NCBI RefSeq assembly: GCF_014647855.1
Contig: NZ_BMPZ01000010.1
Coordinates: forward strand, 62,001-126,000
From: Shewanella gelidii
GTDB lineage: Bacteria > Pseudomonadota > Gammaproteobacteria > Enterobacterales > Shewanellaceae
Direction of reading: 5' to 3'
Length of the DNA: 64,000 nt
Part shown: positions 7,819 through 16,462 of the stretch, piece by piece
Layout: each line of letters starts with the position of its first letter
Numbering within the stretch: position 1 is the first letter of the stretch
Program-made: the position numbers and the translations under genes
The notes under the pieces: model-generated
What the model was told of the DNA's origin: nothing
What the model saw: the letters and a program-made list of their open reading frames with translations, nothing else
Databases searched by the model: none

Positions 7819-8415
7819 TTAGTTTATTTCGCCAGTTTTAGGGTTATAACCCCAAATGACATTCGGATTACCGCGAGCAGATACACGTTCACGATAGATA
7901 TCCGAAACAATGCCTGCGTCCCCTGCTAACAAGGCTTTGGTTGAACAAAGCTCTGCACACATAGGTAGCTTACCTTCAGCAATACGATTCGAACCGTACT
8001 TCTGACGTTCCTCGCTTGAATGGTTTTCCTCAGGTCCACCGGCACAGAAAGTACATTTGTCCATTTTGCCGCGGCTACCGAAAGCTGTCTTTTTCGGGAA
8101 TTGCGGTGCACCAAATGGACATGCATAGAAACAGTACCCACAACCGATACAGGTATCTTTATTGTGAAGCACAATGCCATCTTCTGTTCGATAGAAGCAA
8201 TCAGCAGGACAAACGGCCATACACGGTGCATCTGTACAATGCATACACGCAACCGAAATTGAAGCTTCCCCAGGCTTACCATCATTAATGGTCACTACGC
8301 GGCGGCGCTGAATGCCCCACTCTAACGCAGAATCGTTTTCGTTCTTACAAGCTGTGACGCAACCGTTACACTCGATGCAGCGCTTGGTGTCACACAAAAA
8401 TTTCATGACTGCCAT
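7819..8415 (-). CDS. fdhB: Formate dehydrogenase beta subunit, four-cluster Fe-S protein
   Basis: This subunit relays electrons from the molybdenum or tungsten subunit to cytochrome b. In 198 residues it carries four cysteine groups: CIECNGCVTAC, CMHCTDAPCMAVCPADC, CIGCGYCFYACPFG and CTFC plus later cysteines, the normal set for four [4Fe-4S] clusters. It ends without the C-terminal transmembrane helix of E. coli FdnH, so it is the shorter form and relies on the gamma subunit for membrane contact. The start ATG at 8415 follows GAGGAGA. It lies between the alpha and gamma genes on the same strand, 27 bases after alpha. Confidence 0.93.
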   Translation of the reverse strand: MAVMKFLCDTKRCIECNGCVTACKNENDSALEWGIQRRRVVTINDGKPGEASISVACMHCTDAPCMAVCPADCFYRTEDGIVLHNKDTCIGCGYCFYACPFGAPQFPKKTAFGSRGKMDKCTFCAGGPEENHSSEERQKYGSNRIAEGKLPMCAELCSTKALLAGDAGIVSDIYRERVSARGNPNVIWGYNPKTGEIN

Positions 8416-8442
8416 AATGGCTTATCTCCTCATCAAGTGTGG

Positions 8443-11292
8443 TTAGGCTTTGCTGATCTGACACAAGCTAGACTTCGTCTCTTGCATCTGAGTCACAACA
8501 TCATAGCCATAGGTCATCACCGTATTGGCTGACTCTCCCGTGACATATGGAACCGTTCCCTCTGGATAGTGCTTATCTAGTTTTTCACCTTCAAATACAC
8601 CTGCAAAGTGGTACGGCATAAAGCACTCACCCTCGATTACACGTGGTGTAACCATAGCTTTGACAGTAATCTTGGCACCTTCTGGGCTATGGACATGAAC
8701 GTCATCGCCATCTCTTAAGCCACGATCAGCTGCATCAGCAGGGTTGATCTCGATAAACATCTCTTGCTGTAACTCTGCAAGCCATGGATTCGAACGGGTC
8801 TCTTCACCACCGCCCTCATACTCAACCAAACGTCCAGTCGTAACTGCTAACGGGAAGTCTTTGGCAAAGTCTTTTTCTTGAATTGACTTATACAAGGTTG
8901 GAAGGCGAGCAACCATACGATCTTCATATGTTGGATATTTCGCCACAAGATCGCGGCGTGGTGTGTACAGTGGTTCACGGTGAATTGGGATATCATCTGG
9001 GAAATTCCAAACGATACAGCGCGCTTTCGCATTACCGTAAGGCATACAGCCATGCTTAATCGCAACACGTTGAATACCACCAGAGATATCTGTTTTCCAG
9101 TTTTTACCCTCAGCATGCTTTTTCTCTTCAGCCGTGAGTTCATCCCACCAGCCAAGTTGCTTTAACATCGTATGGGTAAACTCTGGGTAACCGTCTTGAA
9201 TTTCAGCGCCAACTGAATACGAGCCTTCTGCCAAAATATTATTGCCATTGTGCTCAACACCATAACGCGCTCGGAAGTTACCGCCACCATTCTTCACTTC
9301 ACGATCCGTGCGGTAAAGAATTTGTGAACCAGGATGCTTCATCTCTGGCGTACCCCAACAAGGCCAAGGTAAACCATAGGTTTCGCCTCGAGCTGGACCA
9401 CCGGGTGCTTCAAGTGAATTGATATCAAAAGTGCCCCAGTTTTCTTGGTGCATCTTCAAACGTTCAGGGCTTTGACCTGTATAACCAATAGTCCACATGC
9501 CCTTGTTAAATTCACGGGTCATATCTTCAATCAACGGCTCAGTACCATTGACCTTGATATGCTTACAGAACTGGTCAGCAATTCCGACTTTCTTCGCAAG
9601 CAGGTACATGATTTCATGATCTGGCTTAGACTCAAATAAAGGCTCAATAACCTTCGTACGCCACTGAAGAGAGCGGTTTGATGCAGATACACTGCCATAG
9701 GTTTCAAACTGAGTTGCAGCGGGTAACAGATACACCCCATCTTTACGGGTATGCATGACGCCCGCCATTGTTGGGAAGGGGTCAACAACTACGACGGTAT
9801 CCATCTTGTTTAGTGCTTCGCGCACCTCACGACCACGGGTTTCAGTGTTAACCGATTGCCCCCAGAAGAAAGCCATTCGAATATTGTCTTTCTGAGCTAT
9901 TTTATCTTTGTCTTCTAGCACACCATCATGCCAACGAGAACAAGGGATACCCGTAGAGGTCATTGGATCTTGCCCTAGACGTTTCTCTTGGTCAAAACGA
10001 GCCTTCACCCACTCATAATCTAAATCCCACACATTACACCAGTGCTTCCACGAACCGGTCTTCAGACCATAGTAACCAGGCAATGTATCGAACAATAAGC
10101 CAAAGTCAGTTGCACCCTGCACGTTATCATGACCACGGAAGATGTTAGTACCACCACCCGATTTACCCATGTTGCCAAGCGCTAGCTGCAAAATACAATA
10201 AGCGCGGGTATTCGCGTTACCAATGTGGTGCTGCGTACCACCCATACACCAAACTACAGTGCCAGGACGATGTTCAGCGAGCATTTTCGCAACGCGATAC
10301 ATTTGTGCTTTCGGGATCCCGACTACATGCTCAACTTCTTCTGGGGTCCATTTCTTCACTTCTTCGCGAATACGCTCAAGGCCATAGACACGTTGACGAA
10401 TGAAGGTTTCATCTTCCCAACCATTTTCAAAGATATGCCAGAGTAAGCCATAGATATAAGGGATATCCGTACCTGGACGAATATGTACATACTCATCTGC
10501 TTTGGCAGCCGTGCGAGTAAAGCGAGGGTCAACGACAATAATTTTTGCGCCACGCTCTTTACCTTCAAGAACATGTTGCATGGCAACAGGATGTGCTTCA
10601 CTTGGGTTGGAACCAATGAACATCATTGCTTTCGCATTACGAATATCGTTAAACGAGTTAGTTTGCGCACCATAACCCCAAGTGTTAGCAACACCGGCTA
10701 CAGTGGTAGAGTGACAAATACGAGCGGAGTGATCGACGTTATTCGTGCCCCACATCGCTGCAAGTTTACGGTACATGTAGGCTTGTTCATTCGAGAACTT
10801 TGCACTACCCATAAAGAATACAGAATCTGAGCTCGCTTCTTGGCGGATCTTTAACATCTGATCGCCAACTTCATTAATGGCTTGCTCCCAAGAAAGCTTC
10901 TTCCACTTGCCGCCTTCCAGCTTCATTGGATATTTAAGGCGCTTAGCACCATGGCCATGCTCACGAAGCGCTGCACCTTTTGCACAGTGACCACCAGCAT
11001 TGAATGGATGATCAAACGCAGGTTCTTGACCGGTCCAAACACCATTTTGGACTTCAGCGTAAATACCACAACCTACAGAGCAGTGGGAACAAATCGTACG
11101 TTTGATTTCAGTTGGCGCATCATGGGCAACATCTTTTGCCTCTGCTTTGCGCATCATTCCTGTACCGAGCATGGATGCTGCAGCAATACCACCAGTTGTA
11201 ATACCAGCAGATTTTAGGAATTGTCGTCGGTTTAGACCTAAGCTCGGCTTATCTGCCGTTACCGCTTGATCTGATTTGCGGGTTAATCGCAT
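8443..11292 (-). CDS. fdhA: Formate dehydrogenase alpha subunit, molybdopterin enzyme with Tat signal
   Basis: The catalytic subunit oxidises formate to CO2. It has 949 residues. The twin-arginine signal NRRQFLKSAG near residue 22 directs folded export to the periplasm. The [4Fe-4S] motif TICSHCSVGCGIY follows near 65. The metal-ligand position is in ARICHSTTVAG near 190, where this protein has cysteine, not selenocysteine; no in-frame TGA is present. The molybdopterin-binding segments continue to the C-terminal domain (EINPADAADRGLRDGDDV). The start ATG has AAGGAGA upstream. Neighbours are the Tat peptide gene upstream and the beta and gamma genes downstream. Metal choice (Mo or W) cannot be read from the sequence. 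Homologues in Shewanella are respiratory formate oxidases. Confidence 0.95.
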   Translation of the reverse strand: MRLTRKSDQAVTADKPSLGLNRRQFLKSAGITTGGIAAASMLGTGMMRKAEAKDVAHDAPTEIKRTICSHCSVGCGIYAEVQNGVWTGQEPAFDHPFNAGGHCAKGAALREHGHGAKRLKYPMKLEGGKWKKLSWEQAINEVGDQMLKIRQEASSDSVFFMGSAKFSNEQAYMYRKLAAMWGTNNVDHSARICHSTTVAGVANTWGYGAQTNSFNDIRNAKAMMFIGSNPSEAHPVAMQHVLEGKERGAKIIVVDPRFTRTAAKADEYVHIRPGTDIPYIYGLLWHIFENGWEDETFIRQRVYGLERIREEVKKWTPEEVEHVVGIPKAQMYRVAKMLAEHRPGTVVWCMGGTQHHIGNANTRAYCILQLALGNMGKSGGGTNIFRGHDNVQGATDFGLLFDTLPGYYGLKTGSWKHWCNVWDLDYEWVKARFDQEKRLGQDPMTSTGIPCSRWHDGVLEDKDKIAQKDNIRMAFFWGQSVNTETRGREVREALNKMDTVVVVDPFPTMAGVMHTRKDGVYLLPAATQFETYGSVSASNRSLQWRTKVIEPLFESKPDHEIMYLLAKKVGIADQFCKHIKVNGTEPLIEDMTREFNKGMWTIGYTGQSPERLKMHQENWGTFDINSLEAPGGPARGETYGLPWPCWGTPEMKHPGSQILYRTDREVKNGGGNFRARYGVEHNGNNILAEGSYSVGAEIQDGYPEFTHTMLKQLGWWDELTAEEKKHAEGKNWKTDISGGIQRVAIKHGCMPYGNAKARCIVWNFPDDIPIHREPLYTPRRDLVAKYPTYEDRMVARLPTLYKSIQEKDFAKDFPLAVTTGRLVEYEGGGEETRSNPWLAELQQEMFIEINPADAADRGLRDGDDVHVHSPEGAKITVKAMVTPRVIEGECFMPYHFAGVFEGEKLDKHYPEGTVPYVTGESANTVMTYGYDVVTQMQETKSSLCQISKA

Positions 11293-11307
11293 TAGATTCT
11301 CCTTGTA

Positions 11308-11505
11308 TTACTTACCACGTAAAGTGGCATAGTAGTTACGGATATGGTCGGTCTCGCGGTAACCATCACCTTGATCTTCAGGCGCTTTTGCTGCCGGGGC
11401 TGCTGCGGCTTGACCACTCATCGTGGCAGCTGCACCTGCCGCGCTGCCAAGTGCCAGAGCTTTCAGTAGTTGACGGCGGCCCATGTCAGAAGCTTGCTTC
11501 TTCAT
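11308..11505 (-). CDS. Small Tat-signal protein of the formate dehydrogenase region (FdhX type)
   Basis: A 65-residue protein made almost entirely of a twin-arginine signal (MGRRQLLKALALGSAAGAA) and a short polar tail ending DHIRNYYATLRGK. Such peptides are found directly upstream of fdhA in many proteobacteria and are recognised as a formate-dehydrogenase-region Tat target family. Their function is not established; they may be small subunits or maturation partners. The start ATG follows AAGGAGAGACT. It lies 15 bases upstream of fdhA and is very probably the first gene of that operon. Confidence 0.85.
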   Translation of the reverse strand: MKKQASDMGRRQLLKALALGSAAGAAATMSGQAAAAPAAKAPEDQGDGYRETDHIRNYYATLRGK

Positions 11506-11520
11506 AGTCTCTCCTTGTTT

Positions 11521-11536
11521 TGGGGATAACTCCCCA
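11521..11536 (-). other. Hairpin in the leader of the Tat peptide gene
   Basis: TGGGGA-TAAC-TCCCCA forms a six-base perfect stem with a four-base loop just upstream of the ribosome site of the small Tat gene. It is too close to the start to be a terminator for that gene. It might affect translation or protect the 5' end of the fdh transcript. Confidence 0.35.
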
Positions 11537-11613
11537 CCTCAATTGTTTTATTGACACCTTTATTATTGGTATCAGGGCAATAAAACGGTTGCGTTACACC
11601 AATCCCCACGCAG

Positions 11614-12261
11614 CTATACTGCTTGAGGTTCGATTTCTTCATTTCCAGGACAGTTCACTGGAATATCCATGTTGAGTTGCTCAAATACATTCGCTTCCGC
11701 AGCAAAAAATGCGGCTGCAACCTGGGCAACGGCTTGATAAAACTGGGCGCTAGGTGCGCGCGCGAGCTCTTCACAATAACGGCTAATCCACCCACCGATA
11801 TGACGTTGGTAAAATGCAAGTTGGCGATAGCTTGGTGCTTCTAGGATCAAGCTACTCATAACTTCACATAGTGCCGCAACGTGATCTTCTGGCTCCTTCA
11901 CTTCATCTTGACGTTCAAACCCCATTTGCATTAAATCTTGCCGTAATGCAGCAAGAGGCGTATCCATCAACGAGCCTGCAAGGTACCAACTGGCGTATGG
12001 AAGGATTTCACCAGTGCCGACACCAATAAAAATATTTTGATATTCTTCAGCTAAATCTTCACCAGAACATTTTCCAGCAGCTTGCTTGACCGCAAGCCAT
12101 GCCTTGGCAATCTCACTTTCATCAGTTACATCGATATCGAGCGATGTTAAAAATGACAGTAACTCGGCACTTGGGGCCGAGCGAAACATTGCGGCTAGCA
12201 ACTGGTATATATCAGCTCGAAGCTGATCATTTTCTGAAATTTCTCTTTGATTTTGGGTCAT
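11614..12261 (-). CDS. TorD-family chaperone for the formate dehydrogenase
   Basis: A 215-residue, mostly helical cytoplasmic protein of the TorD/DmsD family. These proteins bind the Tat signal of a molybdoenzyme and hold it until the cofactor is inserted. The typical region EYQNIFIGVGTGEILPYASWYLAGS (quoted in parts: EEYQNIFIG near 70 and LPYASWYL near 87) is present, as is EPEDHVAALCEVMS near 122. It lies between the polyferredoxin gene (10 bases upstream) and the fdhX-fdhA genes (108 bases downstream), which suggests FdhA or the small Tat protein as its client. The intergenic space downstream may hold a separate promoter for the structural genes. Confidence 0.88.
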   Translation of the reverse strand: MTQNQREISENDQLRADIYQLLAAMFRSAPSAELLSFLTSLDIDVTDESEIAKAWLAVKQAAGKCSGEDLAEEYQNIFIGVGTGEILPYASWYLAGSLMDTPLAALRQDLMQMGFERQDEVKEPEDHVAALCEVMSSLILEAPSYRQLAFYQRHIGGWISRYCEELARAPSAQFYQAVAQVAAAFFAAEANVFEQLNMDIPVNCPGNEEIEPQAV

Positions 12262-12271
12262 AACAGATCTC

Positions 12272-13951
12272 TTAATCCAATTGCTTTTCTGGGTTATCTA
12301 AAATATCGGCAAACATATCTTTAACGCGGCAATCGCCACACATTTTTAAGCGTTCACTATTGGCATCAAATGCACTATGGCTACCAACCATCCCAAGCAT
12401 TTTTTCTACCATAGACTTGGTTGCAAAGGGCTCACCACACTCAATACATTCAAACGGTTGCTCTTCATGCAAGATTTGTTGTTGCTGACGCGCCTGTGCA
12501 TCGAAGTTCACTTGCGCAGTTAAGCTAATTACGGTTTCAGGGCATGCATTAGCGCATAAGCCACACTGCACACAATCCTGTTCAACAAACTTCAATGCTG
12601 GGAGGTCACCACCATCTTGCAGGGCTTGTGTTGGACAGATGGCGACACACGACATACACAAGGTGCACGACTCGGCATTTACATTCACTTTTCCGTAAGG
12701 AATATTGTTCATCAGCATTGTATTATCGACATTAGCCACCTGTTGATTCAGGTGATCGATAGCCGCATAAATGGTGGCTCGCTTACTACTGGGGGCGAAT
12801 TCCGCACCACTAAAAACGGGCCAATCTCGACTCACACTTAACAGCGAATCGATGCCTGCTAACTCGTGAGGGGAGATAACGTTCAACCGCTGCTGTGGTT
12901 GGCCAATTTCTTCCAAAATCCGACTAACGAGTAGGGTCTCCCCGGCTAACATTTGATTCAATGTCGGTGGTGTTGCTGGGGTATTCAGGATCAAGACTTG
13001 ACGCGCCCCCCATGCAAGTGAGCTGAGCCAATGTTCAGTGCTAGCAACTGTAATTTCTTCTAGGGCAACAGGAATAATGTCTCCGGCGAGCGCATCAGTA
13101 ACTAATTCAGCCCCTAGGTTCTCATCATGAAATAACACGACGGGAGCAACATTGGTTTGAGCTCGGAACGTTGAGATGATTTTTTTCAGGTACTGGCCAA
13201 GTGCCGCTGGAGTTGGTGCATCATAACTTAGTGCACCAGTAGGACACGCATTGCTACAACTACCGGCGCCGTGGCAAAGGTAAGGGTCGATCTCAATTTT
13301 TTGCTCGATACTACTAATTGCATCGGCTGGGCAGAAGTTTAGACAGCGTGAACAGGCTTCAATACCATTACGGTTGTGGGCACAAACATCAGCATTCACC
13401 TTGATGTAACGCGGTTTTTCGAACTCACCAACAAGATCAGGAATTTGCGCAAGTGCGTCGGCTAATTTCTGCTGATCTTGACCGACATAAAAATAGCCTG
13501 GCGGCAACATTTCTAGGTTTAAGCACGGGGATTGGCTTAGATCTAGGATTAAGTCGAAATGCGGTTTACGAATGGCAAGAGTACTGAGTTCAGCGGCGCC
13601 CCCATCGACATCAACAACCACTTGAAACTGACCAAGGAATCCTTTAATTGAAAGCAAATGGCTATAGTAGCTCTCAACATCTGGAGCGGCCTCAACGACT
13701 TTTTGCAAGTGGGCTTCATCTTGGTTCGTAATCGCCTCATTTGCCAAAATCGAGCAGCTCGCCATTTGCTGTAATTTGTCTGCGGCCAACCGAGCTAAAT
13801 CCTCAGGGCCAATGACTAATACATGGCCTTGCGTTTGATAGCTCACAGTTGGCGGAATCAAATTCTGTAGAATTTGCGTCCGTGCTAAAATTTGTTGGCG
13901 AACTAGCTTCAACTCGCCTTTAGGTTCATTGCTATTCTCGTTTATGTTCAC
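12272..13951 (-). CDS. Polyferredoxin-like 4Fe-4S protein of the fdh accessory operon
   Basis: A 559-residue soluble protein. Cysteine motifs include CSRCLNFCPADAI near 200, CHGAGSCSNACPTGAL near 227, CTLCMSCVAICPTQAL near 427 and CVQCGLCANACP near 460. Near the C-terminus CIECGEPFATKS and MCGDCRVKDMF look like a separate metal site. The middle (260-420) lacks obvious motifs and may be a degenerate oxidoreductase fold. An equivalent gene stands next to torD in Shewanella formate dehydrogenase loci. An electron-transfer or cofactor-maturation role is inferred from that position only. It is followed closely by the TorD-family gene. Confidence 0.85.
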   Translation of the reverse strand: MNINENSNEPKGELKLVRQQILARTQILQNLIPPTVSYQTQGHVLVIGPEDLARLAADKLQQMASCSILANEAITNQDEAHLQKVVEAAPDVESYYSHLLSIKGFLGQFQVVVDVDGGAAELSTLAIRKPHFDLILDLSQSPCLNLEMLPPGYFYVGQDQQKLADALAQIPDLVGEFEKPRYIKVNADVCAHNRNGIEACSRCLNFCPADAISSIEQKIEIDPYLCHGAGSCSNACPTGALSYDAPTPAALGQYLKKIISTFRAQTNVAPVVLFHDENLGAELVTDALAGDIIPVALEEITVASTEHWLSSLAWGARQVLILNTPATPPTLNQMLAGETLLVSRILEEIGQPQQRLNVISPHELAGIDSLLSVSRDWPVFSGAEFAPSSKRATIYAAIDHLNQQVANVDNTMLMNNIPYGKVNVNAESCTLCMSCVAICPTQALQDGGDLPALKFVEQDCVQCGLCANACPETVISLTAQVNFDAQARQQQQILHEEQPFECIECGEPFATKSMVEKMLGMVGSHSAFDANSERLKMCGDCRVKDMFADILDNPEKQLD

Positions 13952-14211
13952 ACTCTATTCCTGAACAAAAATATTGCATCAAAAGTTTCAGCCCAGCCAT
14001 GACGAACCATCGTTTGCTTCTCTGTCATGCTCTCAATCTGGGTTGAGCGGTAATACAAATTATTTCTGCTTGAACCCAACCCTTGTTGAGTAAAAGCAAA
14101 TTATCTATCGATTTTTATTAACTTTTTTCTTTCGTTCGTATCTGCCGCAACGGTTATTCAACAGCAATTCACGTACCAAAAATATGGGATTCAGAACCCC
14201 CTTAAATACCG
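13952..14211. other. Intergenic gap between DUF3306 and polyferredoxin genes
   Basis: These 260 bases have no coding frame. An imperfect dyad TGGGTTGAGC...GCTTGAACCCA spans roughly 14038-14078 in the minus-strand leader of the polyferredoxin gene. The gap is large enough for a second promoter, so the accessory genes may form two transcription units. No clear terminator was found behind the DUF3306 gene. Confidence 0.4.
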
Positions 14212-14844
14212 TTAAACAACAGGGTCATCTGCAACAGCTACTACATCTGGTTCATTTTGGCTCACGACCAAGCTCTCATCAGTCAAATTGTCCGACGAGA
14301 CCAAGGTATCGTTTTGTTGAATTTCGGGTGATTGCACATCAACGTTTTCGGGCGACGATTCGCCCCCCTCAACAGACACGTCATTAGCAATTAAAGCCTC
14401 TTCCTCTTCTTCAGACTCATCTTTTGTAACATGGCGGAAAACTTTCTGTGCAAGCTCCGCCGAAACGTCATCGGCTAAAAGCGGTTGATTGGTATAGTCC
14501 AATGCATATTCCAATAAACCATCAATTTCGTTGTAGTGGGGTTGCTTCCACAAAGCTCTTAATGCGGCTGCTTTTTGTGTTGGGTCGACATGCTCTGCCA
14601 TAAAGCTAGCAAAGCTTCCACCAACCTCGATTGACTCCGGGTCGGGTAATTCTTCAATGTCAGCCAATTGAGTCGGCTGCTCATCTGCATCGAGCTTGAC
14701 GTCCGCTGGATTTTGCGAGCCCTCGATTTGTGCTGAGGTTTTCGCCTCTTCCAGCTGATCAACCTCAAGCGTTCGCTCTTCCTCAGCAACCGCTTCTTTG
14801 CGTTCACGCCAGCGACTCAAGAATCCTTTAGGAGAATCTGTCAT
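14212..14844 (-). CDS. DUF3306 family protein of the fdh locus
   Basis: A 210-residue, strongly acidic protein with a basic start (GFLSRWRERKEAVAEEERT). A conserved-looking middle (near residues 70-125) contains SFASFMAEHVDPTQKAAALR and HYNEIDGLLEYALDYTNQP. The Glu/Asp/Ser-rich C-terminal third has low complexity. DUF3306 proteins occur beside DUF3305 and formate dehydrogenase genes; their biochemical role is not known. Its start overlaps the stop of the DUF3305 gene by 4 bases (ATGA), which indicates coupled translation. No signal peptide is visible, so it is probably cytoplasmic. Confidence 0.85.
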   Translation of the reverse strand: MTDSPKGFLSRWRERKEAVAEEERTLEVDQLEEAKTSAQIEGSQNPADVKLDADEQPTQLADIEELPDPESIEVGGSFASFMAEHVDPTQKAAALRALWKQPHYNEIDGLLEYALDYTNQPLLADDVSAELAQKVFRHVTKDESEEEEEALIANDVSVEGGESSPENVDVQSPEIQQNDTLVSSDNLTDESLVVSQNEPDVVAVADDPVV

Positions 14845-15302
14845 GAGGGCTTTTCTCCACGAGCTTCCGCCAACTCTTTTCGACGGTTTACGTGCTTACG
14901 GCGATGTGCTGAAATTTCGACTTCGCCATGGCGCGTGATAAATGCTTCTATCCAACAAGCGATGGCGCTGGGTAAAAGAATACTGAGGACTGGTGTATCG
15001 GCTTCAAGGCAGCCCGCTGCGACATTTTGATCAGCAGAAACCAAAGATGGCACCCATGTGCCATCCTCTAGCTCATCACAAACGATGTACAGCATGGCAT
15101 TGTCCATATCTAAATTGATTCGGTAACTACCACGTTCATCTTTATGCAGTTCTAATAATACGAGATGCGCGCCACTTGGCGGCTGGTTGGTTGCGGGAAC
15201 AATTTGGTCAAGCTCCCAAGTATCGGATGTCCAACGCCCCATTTGCTTGGTCACTTTCTTTAATGACACATACATGGGCCACTGATTATCTGTATGTTGC
15301 AT
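14841..15302 (-). CDS. DUF3305 family protein of the fdh locus
   Basis: A 153-residue cytoplasmic protein. The opening NQWPMYVSLKKVTKQMGRW and the phrase LVLLELHKDERGSYRIN are typical of the family. The C-terminus is rich in Arg/Lys/His (HRRKHVNRRKELAEARGE). DUF3305 genes nearly always stand next to DUF3306 in formate dehydrogenase loci; function unknown. The start ATG at 15302 has GGAG upstream. It is the first gene of the minus-strand accessory operon and is divergent from fdhD across a 290-base region that carries a conspicuous dyad. Confidence 0.85.
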   Translation of the reverse strand: MQHTDNQWPMYVSLKKVTKQMGRWTSDTWELDQIVPATNQPPSGAHLVLLELHKDERGSYRINLDMDNAMLYIVCDELEDGTWVPSLVSADQNVAAGCLEADTPVLSILLPSAIACWIEAFITRHGEVEISAHRRKHVNRRKELAEARGEKPS

Positions 15303-15442
15303 GGCATCTCCGTTTTCGGTCGCAAATCAGCCCACTGGCTTTCACGACTGCTAGCTCTAATTTCCATGAACAGCAATTTTGATGCCAGCACGATTTCAAC
15401 CCAAAACTTTGAAGCTAGTCATCATAACAACTTCTATACTAG

Positions 15443-15479
15443 GACATTTTGTCCAACACGCAAGATATTGTTGGACAAA
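15443..15479. promoter_or_regulatory. TTGTCC/GGACAA dyad in the fdhD/DUF3305 divergent promoter
   Basis: A perfect 10-base inverted repeat, TTGTCCAACA at 15450-15459 and TGTTGGACAA at 15470-15479, is separated by 10 bases. A third half-site GGACA at 15443-15447 faces the left arm to make GGACA-TTT-TGTCC. The half-sites lie between the two divergent genes, about 150 bases from the DUF3305 start and 115 from the fdhD start. The layout is that of an operator for a dimeric regulator, possibly the HTH/binding-protein regulator encoded just after fdhD. Confidence 0.6.
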
Positions 15480-15592
15480 GCGGTTTGCGTTAGATCACAT
15501 AAATCAGCAGATCACGTATTTCATCAGATAAACGCACCCAAGGCATAAAAGTTGCTATGATTTGATATCTTAAATATTTGCCGAATTTGCTG

Positions 15593-16438
15593 ATGACGAT
15601 ATCAAACAAGAAATTATCCTTAATTAAAACGTCTGCAGAAGTGCCGCTCACGATTCAAGTTCAAGCGGTTGATGAAAAAGGTCACCTCGTTGACAAGTCG
15701 GTTGCCTGCGAAAGGCCACTAACGGTGTATTTAAACTGGCGACCCATCGTGACCTTAATGACGCTAGGCGCTAAGCCCGAAGCACTAGCGCTTGGCTACT
15801 TAAAAAACCAAGGGTTTATCAGTGATACAAATTTGCTAGAGTCGGTGATTGTTGATTGGGATGTTGAATCTGCGGCGGTCATTACCCAAGAGACCACTGA
15901 AGATTTAGAGAAGCAATTGTCAGAAAAGACAGTTACGACGGGCTGCGGTCAAGGAACAGTCTATGGTGGCTTTATGCAGGGGCTTGAATCTATTCAGCTA
16001 CAATGCCCTCCCATCAAGCAAAGCACTTTATATGGCTTACTTAAAAATATTAGCGCTTTCAATGAAACCTATAAAAATGCAGGCGCGGTTCATGGCTGCG
16101 GCCTTTGCGAGGGCGAAGCTATTGATGCTTTTGTGGAGGACGTTGGCCGACACAATGCCGTTGATACGCTTGCGGGTGATATGTGGCTCAACCAAGTGGA
16201 CGGTGCCAACAAATTGTTTTACACCACAGGACGCTTGACCTCAGAAATGGTAATTAAAGTTGCCAAAATGGGTATTCCAGTTTTATTGTCTCGAAGTGGC
16301 GTGACCCAAATGGGCCTAGAGTTGGCACAAAAGCTCGGCATCACCATTATTGCACGAGCCAAAGGTCGGCACTTTTTGATTTACCATGGCGCTGAGAACA
16401 TCGAATTCGATGTCATGAACGCCGCCCAGAATAAATAA
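15593..16438 (+). CDS. fdhD: FdhD, sulfurtransferase for formate dehydrogenase maturation
   Basis: FdhD carries sulfur from IscS to the molybdenum cofactor so that formate dehydrogenase becomes active. The 281-residue product (from ATG at 15593; an in-frame TTG 15 bases upstream is a less likely start, and no strong ribosome site is seen for either) has the active-site CXXC in AVHGCGLCEGEA near residue 165. Family features FVEDVGRHNAVDTLAGD and TGRLTSEMVIKVAKMGIPVL follow. A further cysteine motif TTGCGQGTVYGG lies near 122. It is divergent from the DUF3305/3306 accessory operon and followed 24 bases later by a regulator gene on the same strand. Client is presumably FdhA. Confidence 0.93.
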   Translation: MTISNKKLSLIKTSAEVPLTIQVQAVDEKGHLVDKSVACERPLTVYLNWRPIVTLMTLGAKPEALALGYLKNQGFISDTNLLESVIVDWDVESAAVITQETTEDLEKQLSEKTVTTGCGQGTVYGGFMQGLESIQLQCPPIKQSTLYGLLKNISAFNETYKNAGAVHGCGLCEGEAIDAFVEDVGRHNAVDTLAGDMWLNQVDGANKLFYTTGRLTSEMVIKVAKMGIPVLLSRSGVTQMGLELAQKLGITIIARAKGRHFLIYHGAENIEFDVMNAAQNK

Positions 16439-16462
16439 TGAATAACAAAGCTAGGACAATCC

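Noticed and set aside
8443-11292. Selenocysteine in the formate dehydrogenase catalytic subunit
   Set aside because: The metal-ligand position reads as TGC/TGT cysteine in ARICHSTTVAG and no in-frame TGA is present.
15481-15516. CRP-like site in the fdhD upstream region (TTTGCGTTAGATCACATAA)
   Set aside because: Only the right half-site matches the CRP consensus well; the left half has too many mismatches to report it as a site.
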